A stretch of DNA of 64,000 nucleotides, from positions 2,046,001 through 2,110,000 of the forward strand of contig HG738138.1 in NCBI GenBank assembly GCA_000499405.2, written 5' to 3'. A program made the position numbers and the translations under genes. This stretch comes from Onchocerca volvulus (taxonomy: Eukaryota > Nematoda > Chromadorea > Rhabditida > Onchocercidae). Numbering within the stretch: the first letter of the stretch is position 1; each line of letters starts with the position of its first letter. Below the pieces are notes generated by a model. It ran no database searches, was not told where the DNA came from, and worked only from the letters and a program-made list of their open reading frames with translations. Below, one piece after another: positions 46,501 through 59,657 of the stretch.

Positions 46501-46693
46501 AATATCACAAGTAAATGAATTAAAAGGAATGATTTGACTGATGACTGCCATCGTGTAATATCTTATCAAAAATTTCGTCGAGTGACATGTCCAATATATG
46601 TCGTCATTACTAGGAAAATGCATTGTAGAAAGTGACAAGACAGTTCTTAATGATATTTCCTGACGACTTCATTGATGACAAAAAGCATATTTT

Positions 46694-46761
<68 letters not shown>

Positions 46762-47936
46762 ATTTAATGCGAAACCTGCATAAAACACGCTGGGCAAAGA
46801 TTGCTTGGGGAATTGAATATCGTTTAAGTTCAGCGGAAATCCTCTGTGCAAGATCCTTCGTATTTAGCTCATCCATATCGCTACCGGAATCCGGTGATCC
46901 GGCATGCGATATTGTATCAGCTTGTAATGATGAGGAACCATTCTGGAATTTTACCAAAACAATAATTGAAACAATGTTCGAAATTCGGCAAGAAAAATGT
47001 GATCGTTTGGTTGAGGATAAAGATTATTCTTATCATAATATCAACAATATTCGGGAATTTGCATGTAATTTTATATTATTTACAGTGAATGTTTTCAGAT
47101 TTTGATAAGTTTTTTAAAACACTAACATTCACCTTTAATGGCAAGTATTACTTCTTAAATTCCTAATGTCTCCCAAAATTTGAAAATTATCAGTAAATAT
47201 GGCTAATGTAATCAAAAAAAAAAAAAAGAAAAAGAATTAAAAAAGGAACCCTTTTGACGGTTCCCATTGTCTCTGTATCCAAGATATCGCTTGGTCCATT
47301 AAAAGTATTATAGGAAGTTGAACTGATGAAATCCAATTTTTCCTGTTTCGGTTCCAGAACACCACTATATGAGGGTACATACGGTGACTGGGAGGGCGAA
47401 AACGGTTCATTTAGTTGATGAAGCTGTTGATGTAAGGTAACGGGTGTCGTATATTCATTCCTACTATCACTGTTCGAATCAGTCGGTTGGCCGTCTTCTG
47501 TATCCGGTTCATTTTTCATATCATAAACATATTTAATGTTTACATTATATGCAAATGAACCGAAATTTAAGGAACTTGGAATGGAACTTGTTGGAGTTTG
47601 CTGGAAAAACAGACTACTACTAGAAGGGGCACCTGAGGCTGATTCACTTACCGCAGGACTTGACGTGGAACGGTTAAATTTGACAGAGGAATTAGTAACT
47701 GTAGAAATAGGCGGAAGTGGTTGAAGAGGTGTTAGTGTAGTGTACTGATTGAATGCCGTTGTTGTGCCAGCATTTTGATTATGAGGACTACTACGGCCGT
47801 GTCCCGAATAACCATCATCATGAATATGATTCCGGTAGCTATCCGGTTGCGGAGGTGATGAATTTGGTAATGTGGCCGATAGTAACGGATCCGAACTGTT
47901 GCTGGTCATCGGGCCTGATGATTCCAGTCCTTCCAT
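40263..47936 (-). CDS. ONECUT-family transcription factor (CUT domain plus homeodomain) with polyQ/polyE tail
   Basis: Five exons: 47936-47250, 46942-46776, 45891-45752, 41954-41851, 40739-40263; 524 residues. It binds DNA in the nucleus. Seen: a Ser/Pro/Thr-rich N-terminal 250 residues, and a single CUT domain (about 252-332: DLAQRISAELKRYSIPQ, SQGTLSDLLRNPKPW, FQRMSALRLA). A homeodomain follows (about 350-404) with PKKPRLVFTDIQRRTLQ and VANFFMNARRR. Phe instead of Trp and Met instead of Gln in the recognition helix (FFMN for WFQN) are hallmarks of ONECUT homeodomains. One CUT domain and the linker ACKRK distinguish it from CUX (three) and SATB. After the homeodomain: EEEE, Q32, E, Q16, a mixed Q-rich stretch, E10 (490-499), then GPIPPPPVFEQL. 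The CUT domain is split across three exons and a 3.8 kb intron separates it from the homeodomain. Upstream non-coding exons or another first exon are possible. Nematodes have several ONECUT paralogues, so I give no symbol. Confidence 0.95.
40341..40370 (-). repeat. (GAA)10 coding for polyE
   Basis: Ten uninterrupted TTC on the plus strand, read as ten Glu codons of the ONECUT tail. Confidence 0.95.
40446..40592 (-). repeat. CAA-rich trinucleotide repeat coding for Q16-E-Q32
   Basis: On the plus strand 40446-40493 and 40497-40592 are TTG/CTG units split by one CTC at 40494-40496. The part 40512-40592 is 27 pure TTG units, i.e. (CAA)27 in the message. Confidence 0.95.
43347..43403 (+). repeat. 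(GT)n/(GTAT)n microsatellite
   Basis: Alternating GTGT and GTAT units in the long ONECUT intron. Confidence 0.85.
45205..45243 (+). repeat. (CAT)n microsatellite
   Basis: CAT/TAT trinucleotide run of about 13 units. Confidence 0.8.
46696..46759 (+). repeat. A64 homopolymer next to a CUT-domain 5' splice site
   Basis: Sixty-four A on the plus strand, so U64 in the ONECUT pre-mRNA. It starts about 16 bases after the donor at 46775. Confidence 0.92.
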
Positions 47937-49781
47937 TTGTCCAAAGTATACGATGCACTGAGATGCGGCCGCTCCGTTTCTGGGCTTTCAACGTAAAGCA
48001 AAAAGCTGTGCGACAGACACAGACACACGCATGCTCATATAGACGACACACACAGATCCATAGAGAGGAAGGACACCAGAGGTGTGACACTTAAGGAAAT
48101 CCTTAAACTCCACCCTGAAAAGGGAGGCTTCTTACTTCTTGAAGGGTAGAATGGGACAATCAGGGAGCTATGAGGGGCCAGGCGATGCCTAGGGCTTTCA
48201 TAGTCTCGAAGCTGTAATGTTCATGAGAGTGGAAAGGAGAAAAGCGAGATGCGATGATGGGGACATTGTTGATCCAGAAAGGGAAGGAGAAGGACCATTT
48301 ATAGATGATGTCTAGCATGCTTGCTTAGCTAACTGCAGCACCCTCGGATTGCTACTGTTGTCGCGTTGCTTGCAGATTTGCCACCCATCCGTTATCCTTT
48401 CAGCCTAGCACGAAGCACAGCTTGCTATCGCTATATTAAACTCTGCCACATTGCATTAATCCATGCAACAGCAGGTGTTATTGTTACCACTACTACTGCT
48501 GCTGTACAATTTAATTTCGGCAATCAGACAGTAGTGCAAGTGCAGCAGCAAACAATTGCAACAGCATGCCTAGAACTTACTCACTTTTTCACTTTTATTT
48601 TAGGCTTACTTTTTAGCACGTTGCATTCACTCTATCCTATAAATTATTCCTGATTCGAGATGTAATTATTCCTTCTTTCATGATAAATTCTTGGGAATTT
48701 AGCCAAGATTTTAAATAGTCCTTGATATTCCCTTCTCTTCATTCCACTTCTGCTCTTCCTTTCCGCCCAACTAAACTTCAAATGGCACTTTCTCCTATTC
48801 TAATGATAGTTTATACGAAAATATATGCGTCAACTGAGCTGTCTCATCATCAAGCAAGAATAATTCCGATCACTTACATACGTTTATTGATACCTAAAAG
48901 CTACTGGCTTGATATCGATTGCATGTATATAAATAAAATAATTTCATAAATTTCTAAATAAAATTTTTCATATAGTCTTATATGAAATCTTATATGAAGT
49001 CTTATATGTTTTTTTTTTTTTTTTTTGCTTTTCTATTAAAATTCAAAAAATGAAGAAAAAATTTGTTGCTTATTTAATTTGTTGAACATCGTCATACACA
49101 CATTTTTTACATCGTACATTATTTTATTTGAGCAAAAAATGAAAATACCAAATTCAACAAAAAAAAAAAAAAAAAGAATAAAAATTCATTATTTGACAAC
49201 ATATAACAGATAATTGTCTTTTTTCTTTTTTTTCGAAAAAAAAATTAGAAAAAGCTTAGGCAAATATTTTGTTTGTACATTGTTATTATAAATCTTGAAA
49301 GGTAGTGATCAAATGAGGAGGAAAAAAAAAAAAGTTGGAAAGAAGGATGTGAAAAAAGAAGGGGGAAGAGAAAAAGAAGAGAAGAGAAGGTACATTAAAT
49401 AATTGGATGAAAAATTACGCCTATAATTTTATGGTTTAGTTTGATCAATAAATGTGTCAAGTTAAATTAGAATGGTCGTAAAATAGCAATAATAAAGGAT
49501 ATAATTTGGCGCCATTTAAAAAATTCAAAATTTAATCACAATTTGAATTTCACTTATAACAAAGAGCTTTATCCAATTTGCTTAATACTAATCATTGCTC
49601 TAATTTAGGATTTTTCGTTTTCTTTTTTTTTTTTTTAATGAATTTTTGCTTAATATTTGTCTTAGCTTTATTATACATAATATATAATAAAAAAGGCGCT
49701 ATGAGATTTTTTTTCTTTCTCTCATTTCAATTCAATCAGTAAAATTGTGAAATTAATACATATCAATAAATATAATCAATT
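47937..49781. other. Region upstream of ONECUT and downstream of the giant receptor gene
   Basis: About 47940-48600 is visibly richer in G+C than its surroundings. It includes CA-repeat-like phrases near 48015-48060 and a CAG/CTG-rich patch near 48490-48570. This is consistent with the promoter and 5' leader of ONECUT. The remainder to 49781 is A/T rich with homopolymers and includes the 3' end of the minus-strand gene; a minus-strand AATAAA lies at about 49663-49668. Confidence 0.5.
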
Positions 49782-52700
49782 TTAATCAAGCCTATTATTC
49801 GATGGTGTATACATATGTGCTTGAGCATGTCGTATCCTTTCCGCCATTTCCTTCTCTTCTTCACCCACAAACATTGTTTTCATATCATACTCATCATCAT
49901 CTTCATAATAATAACCTATCGGCCTGGAAATAATGGAAAATATTGGAAGGGACAAATAAAGGAATACCTTCATTATAATCTATATATATCATCAAATTAT
50001 CTGAAAATGAAATCAATTTCGGGGGATGAGAAGATAATTTGAAAGTCAACAAGAAAACGACGAGAATAGAGCAACTTGTAAATAATCTCTTTATCTTATA
50101 AAATTTTTTGCAATCGAAGCATTTGCTATATTAATTGAATTACTATGTAATGGTTGTTGTAATTCTAAAACTTCAAATTTGTTTTTCTACTCACACTAAC
50201 CTTGGTTGTTCGCTTGGAACCCGTCCATACAAGAAATTTGTATGAGTATTTTCTTCAACCGGACATTTTTCCGGTTCCGATGAATCTTCAACTCGATTAA
50301 ACCGATATGAAATCATCCAAATGATAACAACGATAATGACAAGAATTGTTACAACGCCACCAATACCAGCTGTGATAAGAGCTACTTTCTGTGTTCGGGC
50401 TTGGAAGCGAACCTATTAAATAATAATTTCATTCAAAATTCAAATTCGAAAAAAAAAACTAATAAATGAAAGGATTGAAGAAATGATAATGTCCCGAAAT
50501 TTCCCCAATTTTTTTTTTCTCTTTTTTTTTCAAAAAGAAGAAGTTTAAATAACTGATAGGTTTGTTTGAAGTGTCTCATTTTTCAGAGAAAATGTCCATT
50601 TTTCAAAAAATCAAAATGAATTCATTTAGAATTTCATTGCAACTTTTTTTTTTTTTTTTTAATTTCAATTTACCTCGCAACGATCGCCTGAAAAATTCTC
50701 TTTACAAATGCATTCCACATAACCAATTGGATTTTTCTTACAAGTACCATCATTAAGGCAAAAGTTATTGCAAGCATCTAAAACATTTTTACTTATGATA
50801 AAAATTATTGATAAACATTAACAAAAAAGAAAAAAAAATATTAATTCGATTCAAAAAATTTATCCAAATTCGAAAAAAAAAAATAGTAATTTAATTCAAA
50901 AATTTCACATTACCATTTCTTTAATGATGTAGAATAATTTTTTCTCACTTTATTCACATTCTAAGTTATTTGTCTTCATATTTGCATTTATAATCAATGC
51001 AATATTATTATTGGATAAAAAATTTATATTAAAAAAAAGATTTTCTTTTTTTTTTAAATTATAATAGGATACGTTTACAAATGAAATAGAATTATAACCT
51101 TGACAATGTGTTCCATTTCCTTTGTAACCTGGTTTACATTTGCACTGATAAGATGGAATATCATTGTCATCCGGTAAATCGATGCAAACTGCATGCCATG
51201 AACAGTTATCCTCACCAGTAGCACATTGATTTGTTGAATAACATTGGCTTGCTTGAGTTGCACCTAAATTCAACAATTAAATTAGCCTCGAAATAAATTT
51301 GAAATTTTTAGCAACAATATAGTTCTTATTGAAAATGGCAAATTATAAAATCATTCATTATTTCTAGCTATAATTGTTAAAATCGAAACGAAGAAATTTG
51401 AATAATATTAAAATTATACAATTTATAACATATATTTCAACACAACTTCTAGAAAATTTTTAAAATATATGAATTAGTATACAAGAAATTAATAAATAAT
51501 TTTTTTTTTGTTTTTGATAACCCTGTGCAGCAGTAGTATGATCAGATGGACAAAGCTTGCAAACAGTTTGAATTTCTTCATTCTGGAATGTTCCACGAGG
51601 ACAAAATTGACACTGTTTACTGAAATAAATAATACAATTACTTGTTATTGTAACTAAATACTAAAATCTAATTTGAAATTTTCTTCTTTTTTCAAGATTA
51701 TATAATATACTTCTCCTTCATATTTTTTGCCTATCATAATTTTTAAAATATGAAATTTCTAGTAATTCTATTTCATTTCTCTATAAAAATTATTCCTTCC
51801 TCTTATTCATTTATACATTGAATTAATTTTTGGAATTTTGCTGAATAATTTTGTTTCGAAAAATGACTTACGTCGTAGTAACAAGGAATTGACCAGCGGA
51901 ACATTTCGGTGTATTGCATTGCATGCGACGAACAGATGCAGTTCCTTCGGTTGTGGTACCTGGTGGACAATCAACACAACTTTTGTGGACACCACGCGTA
52001 CGATAAGTTCCTTGTGGACATGGCAAACAGACACCAGCTTGTGTCAAATGCTCACCATCTAAATACCAGGAAATTATTATTAAAAAAAAAGAAAAAAAAT
52101 TCTTTAGGTATTAATAAATTTCAATTCCGCTTATTAGAAGAGAAGATGAAGTTCAAAATTTAATTTGAATCCCTAAAATATCGTTAATAATATGCAATCA
52201 TTATAAATCAATTTAAGAAATCACAAAAATAAAAAACAAAAATTTATAACCGAGCAAATAAGATCGAAAATAATTTTATTACTTCCAATTAAACAAATAT
52301 ACATTTAAAAAATGAGTTTCAAATCGAATAACATCATGTTAAAGTTAAAAAGATATTATTAGGCTTTATTTATAAAGTTCAAAAACTTCCGGATTCTTTT
52401 ATTACTTCATTATTTTAAATTTTAATTTTCTTCAATAAAATTTTCGAAATTTTTAGACATTTACCAGGACATTCGTCACGACATTCATCTTCAGCTGTTG
52501 ATGTTTCTTTCAGTGTTGTTTTACCAACACCACAAGGAATACAATTGAAAGCTCCTGATACTGACTGATAAAAACCAAATCCGCATGGTTCACAGGAACC
52601 GCTACTGATATTAAACATTGAACCAGCTTCGCATACATCTTCAAACTTATTTATTAATAATTTTTAATGATAAGTTGTTGTTTACTGTTTTTTATCACAA

Positions 52701-55700
52701 ATAAGCAAATAATTGTTTGGAAATTAACAATTCTATTTATTGTTTTATTTATCAATTTATTTCTTTTTCGTATTCATTGCATAACTAAACAATGTCAAGT
52801 GGAAAATTCATCTCTTCAAACAGAGCAAATAAATTAGACCATTGATAATTGTTTGCTGCTACTTTTAAATCTATTCCTTTTAAATTGTTGATGTTTTAAA
52901 AATTCAAATAATATATAGTAGTAGTTTACTGATAATTTCAATACTTTTAAATCAATAGTTATAATTAAAAATCACTGAAATCAAAATGTTACATTCAAAT
53001 TATACAAATAAAAAAAAAGCCAACTTATATCATTACTCCATTTTAAGGTAGTTTAATTTATAATTTAAAATCATACTTTTACAATCGGTTAAAAGTGCTG
53101 AACCAGGAGCAGTTGTAATATATCCTCGAGGACAAGGTAAGCAAGAGCTTTGTGCTGCACGAGGCTGATATTCATCGATCATGCATAATTTGCATGTGCG
53201 TGTTGTCGAGTCATAAAATGAGCCCGGTGCACAGGGTACTAAAAATTGAAATAATCAAAGATTAAAATTAATAAAAATGGAACAGAATTGACAATTTTTG
53301 TAAATTTCAAAATTTTGTAAATTTCCAAATTTCTCTATGTTTGCCAAATTATTCATTTTCAAAAAAATTTATTTTAGTGAAAAATTGATGATTGTTAATT
53401 ATCAGACTACATATTAGAAATGATACAATTACATACCGCATAAATTACGAACATTAACAGTTCCCATTTCACATATATGTTGTTCTTTCAATTCGAAACT
53501 ATTCAAGTCCGGTCGACCATTAGGAATTACCTAAAAGATAATTTTATGCAAATATTTTCATCCTCAACAGTATTGTAAATTGTACTGCTCAAAAGTATCA
53601 TAAAATATTGCCATGATTAGTAGAATTATTTGATATTATTTAATGTACTAAATAATCGTACGATTTTTATATCAGATAAATAAAGTTTAGTTTTATGACG
53701 AAATATCAATTTATTTGTCAATTAAAGCAATTTCTAAATTCCATAATACTTACTTGTTCCAAACTAAATATATCCTCGAGTAGAATTTCATTCTGCAATA
53801 CATCTGATACTTTTGCTCGTTGTCCTGTTTTACGATTTTCCAAAATATCACTAAAAATAGCATACACTTTTAGAAAATAAGTTATTATCTTCTGATAAGA
53901 CTATTAGATCTTACGTTCTTCTTATTTTCAGCAAAATTTAACTAATTTAAATAATTTTTCTCCCTTTTTTTTCTTTCAAAAAAAAAAAAGCATACTTTGT
54001 GATAGGTATGGAAACTTTGACGTTGAAAAAGTTTTGTGTTTCACGACGTAATCTTACAGTTGTATCTGTTGGCGTTACGGTGGTTTCTTCATTTCCAGCA
54101 AAGCATTGTACCGATATGTTGAATGTTGAATGATCACTTACATTACTGAAAATAATATTTCTGAATGATAATATAAGTTCTTACTGTATCGTACAAATAT
54201 GCAAAAATGTTTCTTACAAGACATTAATATGGACATATTTGAAAAATCTGGAAAAAAAGAAAAAAAAAATGAAAATTAAAAAATGGAAATTTCAAATTAG
54301 TTGAAAAAAACCTAGTTGAATAGAAGTTCCATTTGCTATTTAATAATTCAATTCGTTGAGCAAGTTTTTCAGCTAATGTATTTCGACCTGCTAAATTACA
54401 TATTGATACGGTAGGATAATTAATCGATATTTCAGCAACTCGTATTGCTGGATGTGCCCTGAAAAAATAATGAAATGAGAATATATTTCAAGCGATGAAA
54501 TTTTAAACATGGCGATAGATGAATGAATATTTACTATTTTTGGATATTCCGAGAAATTTGAATTAATTGAAAAGAAGAAAATGAAATAATTAATCGTAGC
54601 TTACTTGGTACATTGCGGATAACGGAATGTGTAAGCATTCGCCGGTCGTGGTCTCCATTGACCATCCGATGAACAGGTGTAGAAAACAGGTGGTTCAATG
54701 CTAAATTCATAACCATTTTCACATTCAATCGAACAGGCTTTATAACGCAATTGTGGACCCCACGATTCACAAGCTTGGACACCATGCAATGGATCTTGCA
54801 ATGTAGGACAAAATTCACGCGATACGTGAATCTGAAAATTAAATAATTGTTAAGAATTTGAAAATATTTAATACTGATTAAATTTAGTAACAATATGCAT
54901 CGTTTAATTGTAACTACATATGAGTAGTAATTTTTTTCTTTTTTTTTTCACCCATATAATTCGAAATATTTTGTCGTTTTGATTACAATTGGTACGATTG
55001 AACAAGTTCAAAGTTCAAATGAACTAACCTTAAAGATGCATTCAGCCATAGAATGATTATCATTGGCAAGATAAACCACAAGATATTCTCCCCATGTAAA
55101 TACTTGACCTGGCTTCAAATTTCTTTTAACTTCCACATTTCCCTTTACTGATGTAAATATTGGTTCTTGCCACGTGATATTTACCTACAAACAATTATAA
55201 AAAGGAATTATTTAGTTTTGCGGATTTTTAGGAATAAAATCGGAATAAAAATTTTCCTGAAATTTAAATATAATTTTAAATCAATTTAAAAATTTTACTC
55301 GAAATTTAAATGCTTTAAAGCAATAAAAAATTTTTTTATGTTTTATGAAATGCTAGACGTTAATGTCAACCTCTTTTTGTTGTACCGCGACAAAAATATC
55401 CGATGGACAGCCGAGAACTTCTATTTTTTTAGAATGTTGACGGATGTTATCTCGATCTCGTCCACAACTACTTCTCACCACTTTTTCAACCTTTCCAGAA
55501 AGTCGCGTATAGCCAGCGAAACGTAAGACAAGATCATTATAAATAACCTATAGAAATAAACATGAATAAATGATAAAGCCTTTATCATATGCTATAATAT
55601 TGATAAGACTAGCTATCAAATTATCAACATATCACGGAATAAATGGTCAATTATCGCATGTAAAAAGTTTTGCTCAAATTCTGAACAAACAATAAAATTT

Positions 55701-58700
55701 ACCTGTTGTTGTTGACATCGATGAACAATTGAAGGGATTTCAACTTCGAAATCGATTACACGCTTCCAAATATTTACCCGTGTTATTGATCCAACAAATT
55801 TTGGTTCATTTGAAAATTCATTTATTGGTTCACCAAGTGATATCCATGCACTGATAATTATCAGTATTACAAATCTTACTATTGCAAATGCATTCATAAC
55901 TTGAAATATTTGATTGATTTTTTCTGAGGAAATTTTAATTTCACGAATCAATCTATCATATCAGAAATTGATTAATTTTGTTGAAGAATAGCATTAAAAC
56001 AAACTTTATGTCTAAAATTTTCCCAGTACCATAGCCAATATCAGCATAAATTCGGACAGCATTCCAAATCAATGAATATGAACCATCAGTTGATTGCCAT
56101 GTTATCACTAAATTATTCCAATTGCCATCATTTAGCCGTTGAGTTGATGGAAAATGAAGATTCAATGGTGTTTCGTCGTGTAAAAGATTCAAATGAATAT
56201 TATCAGCTGATATTCGTAATAATTCGCTTATTTTTGATGGATAATTGCTTTCTCTGTAAAAAAAATGAGAAAAAAAAGTTCGAGCAATTTAAAATATGCA
56301 ATTAAATTTGGAATTTTTTTATGCTCAATTTAAAATTACCATCAATTAATTACTAAGCATATAATGCATGGATTAAATGATTTAACATGGAAACTTTTTG
56401 ATTGATAGATAACAATTGATAAATAATAAAATGCTAAGCAATAATTTGTTGACGTCAACTATGAAACAATTATCGTTATTATTGATATGCAAATATATCA
56501 CAAGTCAACCTACCTGCTATTGTAGAGTGTTAAAACCGTTCCACGTGTCAATGGTACATCAAATTTAACCCATAATGAAATGGTAAAAGCAGATGATGTA
56601 AATTTGAAAGGAACTGATAATGCTGCAGCAGCAGGCAATATTGGATCATAGAAATGGAAATCATAATCTTCATCAATAATCTTATCACAATTTAAACCGG
56701 TCATGTTAAACGGGCATTGGCAGAAGAAACCATCAACCTAGAATTCAACAATTTCGATCATTGTTCAATAACAATACATTAGCAAAAAAAAAAAAGAATT
56801 ATTAATTTCGATAATTTAAGTTTAAAAAATGAGAAATATATGCCTGATCGATGCAAGTTGCTGCAAGAGGACATGGTGACGGTGAACAATCATTGATATT
56901 TGTTTCACAGTTTTGTCCAGTAAATCCTAAAAATATTAAATATTTGAAAATTTCAATTTTTTTATTAAAAAAAAAAAAAAAAAAACCATTGTTATAAGTA
57001 AATTTTCGTACTTTATAAAATTGATTTTTCTAATTGAAAAATTTCTATTTTAAAAAGCTTAGAAATTAAAAATTTTTAAATATTAGCATAATTTTAAAAG
57101 TCCCAATTAATATGGTTCAATAGAATCAACCGAAGCTGACTTTTAAACAGTGATATAATTTTGACTAATTTATCATTGATTTAAACTTAACATTTGAAGC
57201 AAAATGGATCGTTTTTCAATCCGAAAAATTTTTAAGCTAAGGGTAGCTTATCCAAAATTATCATCTACTTGCTTATCAGTCCTGGAGGTATATTTATCAA
57301 ATGAATAATCAAAAATTTCACCTGGTTCACAGATGCACCTATAGTTACCACCTTCAAGTAATTCACAAACGGCATCATTCTGACAAACGCCTTCTTGACA
57401 CGCATCTAATTCGTACTGACAACCAGTACCGATGAAATCTGCAAAATTAATCAATTCTTCAAATATTTTAATGTAACTGTTTAATAAGCTCAACAAGGCA
57501 AAGAAGAAAAATTAATAACTTAATAAAAAATTATACATAACTTTAATACTTCATCAATTTTATATTCTATTTGCTTTAAATACTTTTAACATAGCTATTG
57601 TATAATCTTTAATCTTTAATAATATAATAATTGAATTTAATTTAATCAATCTATTTATAACTTTTGATAAATTAAATAGCATTATACATTAAAATCATCA
57701 ACTTCAATAAATTTTTTCGAAAAATTTTGATAAGATATATTTTAATGATTGGTACCTTTCGGACATGTACATTCCAAATGTGAACCAAAATCACCGCAAA
57801 CACCACCATTATGACATGGTTCACCTAGACAACGATTTGGTGCAATCTCGCAATCTTTACCACTAACACCTTCCGGACAAACACAAAAGTAATCACCGAC
57901 AAGGTTGACACAATGCGCATTATTATGACATGGATTTAATGCGCATAAGCCATCCTCTTCCTCACATCTGTTACCTTTCCAACCACGTGGACAATCACAC
58001 CGGAATTGTGAACCGGTATCAATACATGTACCATTATTAAGACATGGTTCCGATGCACACTGAAATTTTCCGGAACAAAAAGTTTTTTTTTGTAAATTTA
58101 CAATTCAAAATAGTTAAGTTTTAATTTTTATTTTCAAATTTAAGAGTTAAAAAGTTTATTTTAAAAACGAAAGAAAAGTTTGAGAAATGTTTTATGGCTA
58201 TAATTACTTGATCAATATGAATTTCGCATAGTTCTCCAGTGTATCCATGACGACAGTTACATTTGTAACCATTAATTAAATCTTCACAAAGTTCGGTACC
58301 TTCTTGGGAGCATTTATGTAATAAATCACATTCATTTCTATTGTGTTCACAATGTGCACCTAAAAAAAAAAAAAAAAAAATTGGAACCAAATTTATTTTT
58401 AATTTAAGATTCAAAATCTTTTTCAATAAAAATATGAATTTTATTGAATTTTTCAGTCAAATGTTTCATATATTGAACTATCTGATTGTTCATGCGAAAG
58501 CAAATCTTGTTTGTTTAATAACAAATTTAAAAATTTTTACAATTCAATTTCAAATTTAATTCCATTTCAGCAATTAACTTTTCCAGTACGAATTGAAATT
58601 TAAAAAATTTTAATTTTCAACCTTCAAAACCAAGTGAACATTCGCACATATACTGTACTCCTTGATTTACACATGTCGCATCATTCCGGCATGGCGATGT

Positions 58701-59569
58701 CGCACAATGATCGGTCATATGTTGGCATAGAAAACCATGAAATCCAGGTGCACACTGACAGCTGAATCCGTCAATCTATATTGAAATTAATTATTTGAAC
58801 ATCATTTGAAAATTAATTTATCTAATTTGAATAAAATTAAATTTAAAATAAAATAATTTTCAGAAGAATAAGTAACTTCAAATGCTATTTTGACAATAAC
58901 ATCAAAAAGTTACTTTTAGTATCAATATGATTGAAATAAATTAAACTTGGTTCGATAAAAATTTGAACAACTATCAAAACGATTTCAATAAAAGTCACAA
59001 ATATAATTCATTTCATCATAACTCATAGAAATCAATATTGCTGTTATCACGGAATTTTTAACATTTCAAAAAATTTTAAAAAATTTTATTTAATTTTAAA
59101 CCTGATCTTTACATGTAGCACCATTTAAGCATGGATGTGAAGCGCATTGGTCAATTTTAACATCACAAATTTCACCGGTCCATCCTGGTTCACATATACA
59201 TCGTTGTGTATGCAACATATCAACACATAATCCATTAATGCATGGATTTTGTGCACAGAGATTAGTTTTCTCATGACATCGTTTTCCGGTAAATCCCGGG
59301 GGACATTCACATCGAAAATCATTGACAAGATCGGTACAAGTTGCATTCATTGCACACGGATTATCGGCACAATCGTCTGAAACAAGCGCAACCAAATGAT
59401 GGATGAACTAATATTATCTATTTTTTTAATTAACTAACCTCCTATGAAATGAAATTTGCAAAGGCATAAAATTAAACTTCTAACTAATATTATAATATTC
59501 TATATTATAATTAATTGATACTATGATTTAATAACGAATTGATATTAATTGTCATTTGATGGAATTGTT

Positions 59570-59608
<39 letters not shown>

Positions 59609-59614
59609 AACAAA

Positions 59615-59657
<43 letters not shown>

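Noticed and set aside
46632..47105. Plus-strand 157-codon frame containing a Lys run
   Set aside because: Driven by the A64 tract and antisense to the CUT-domain exon.
48366..48653. Plus-strand 95-codon frame upstream of ONECUT
   Set aside because: CAG/ACT repeat-driven Thr/Val/Gln composition; no conserved domain.
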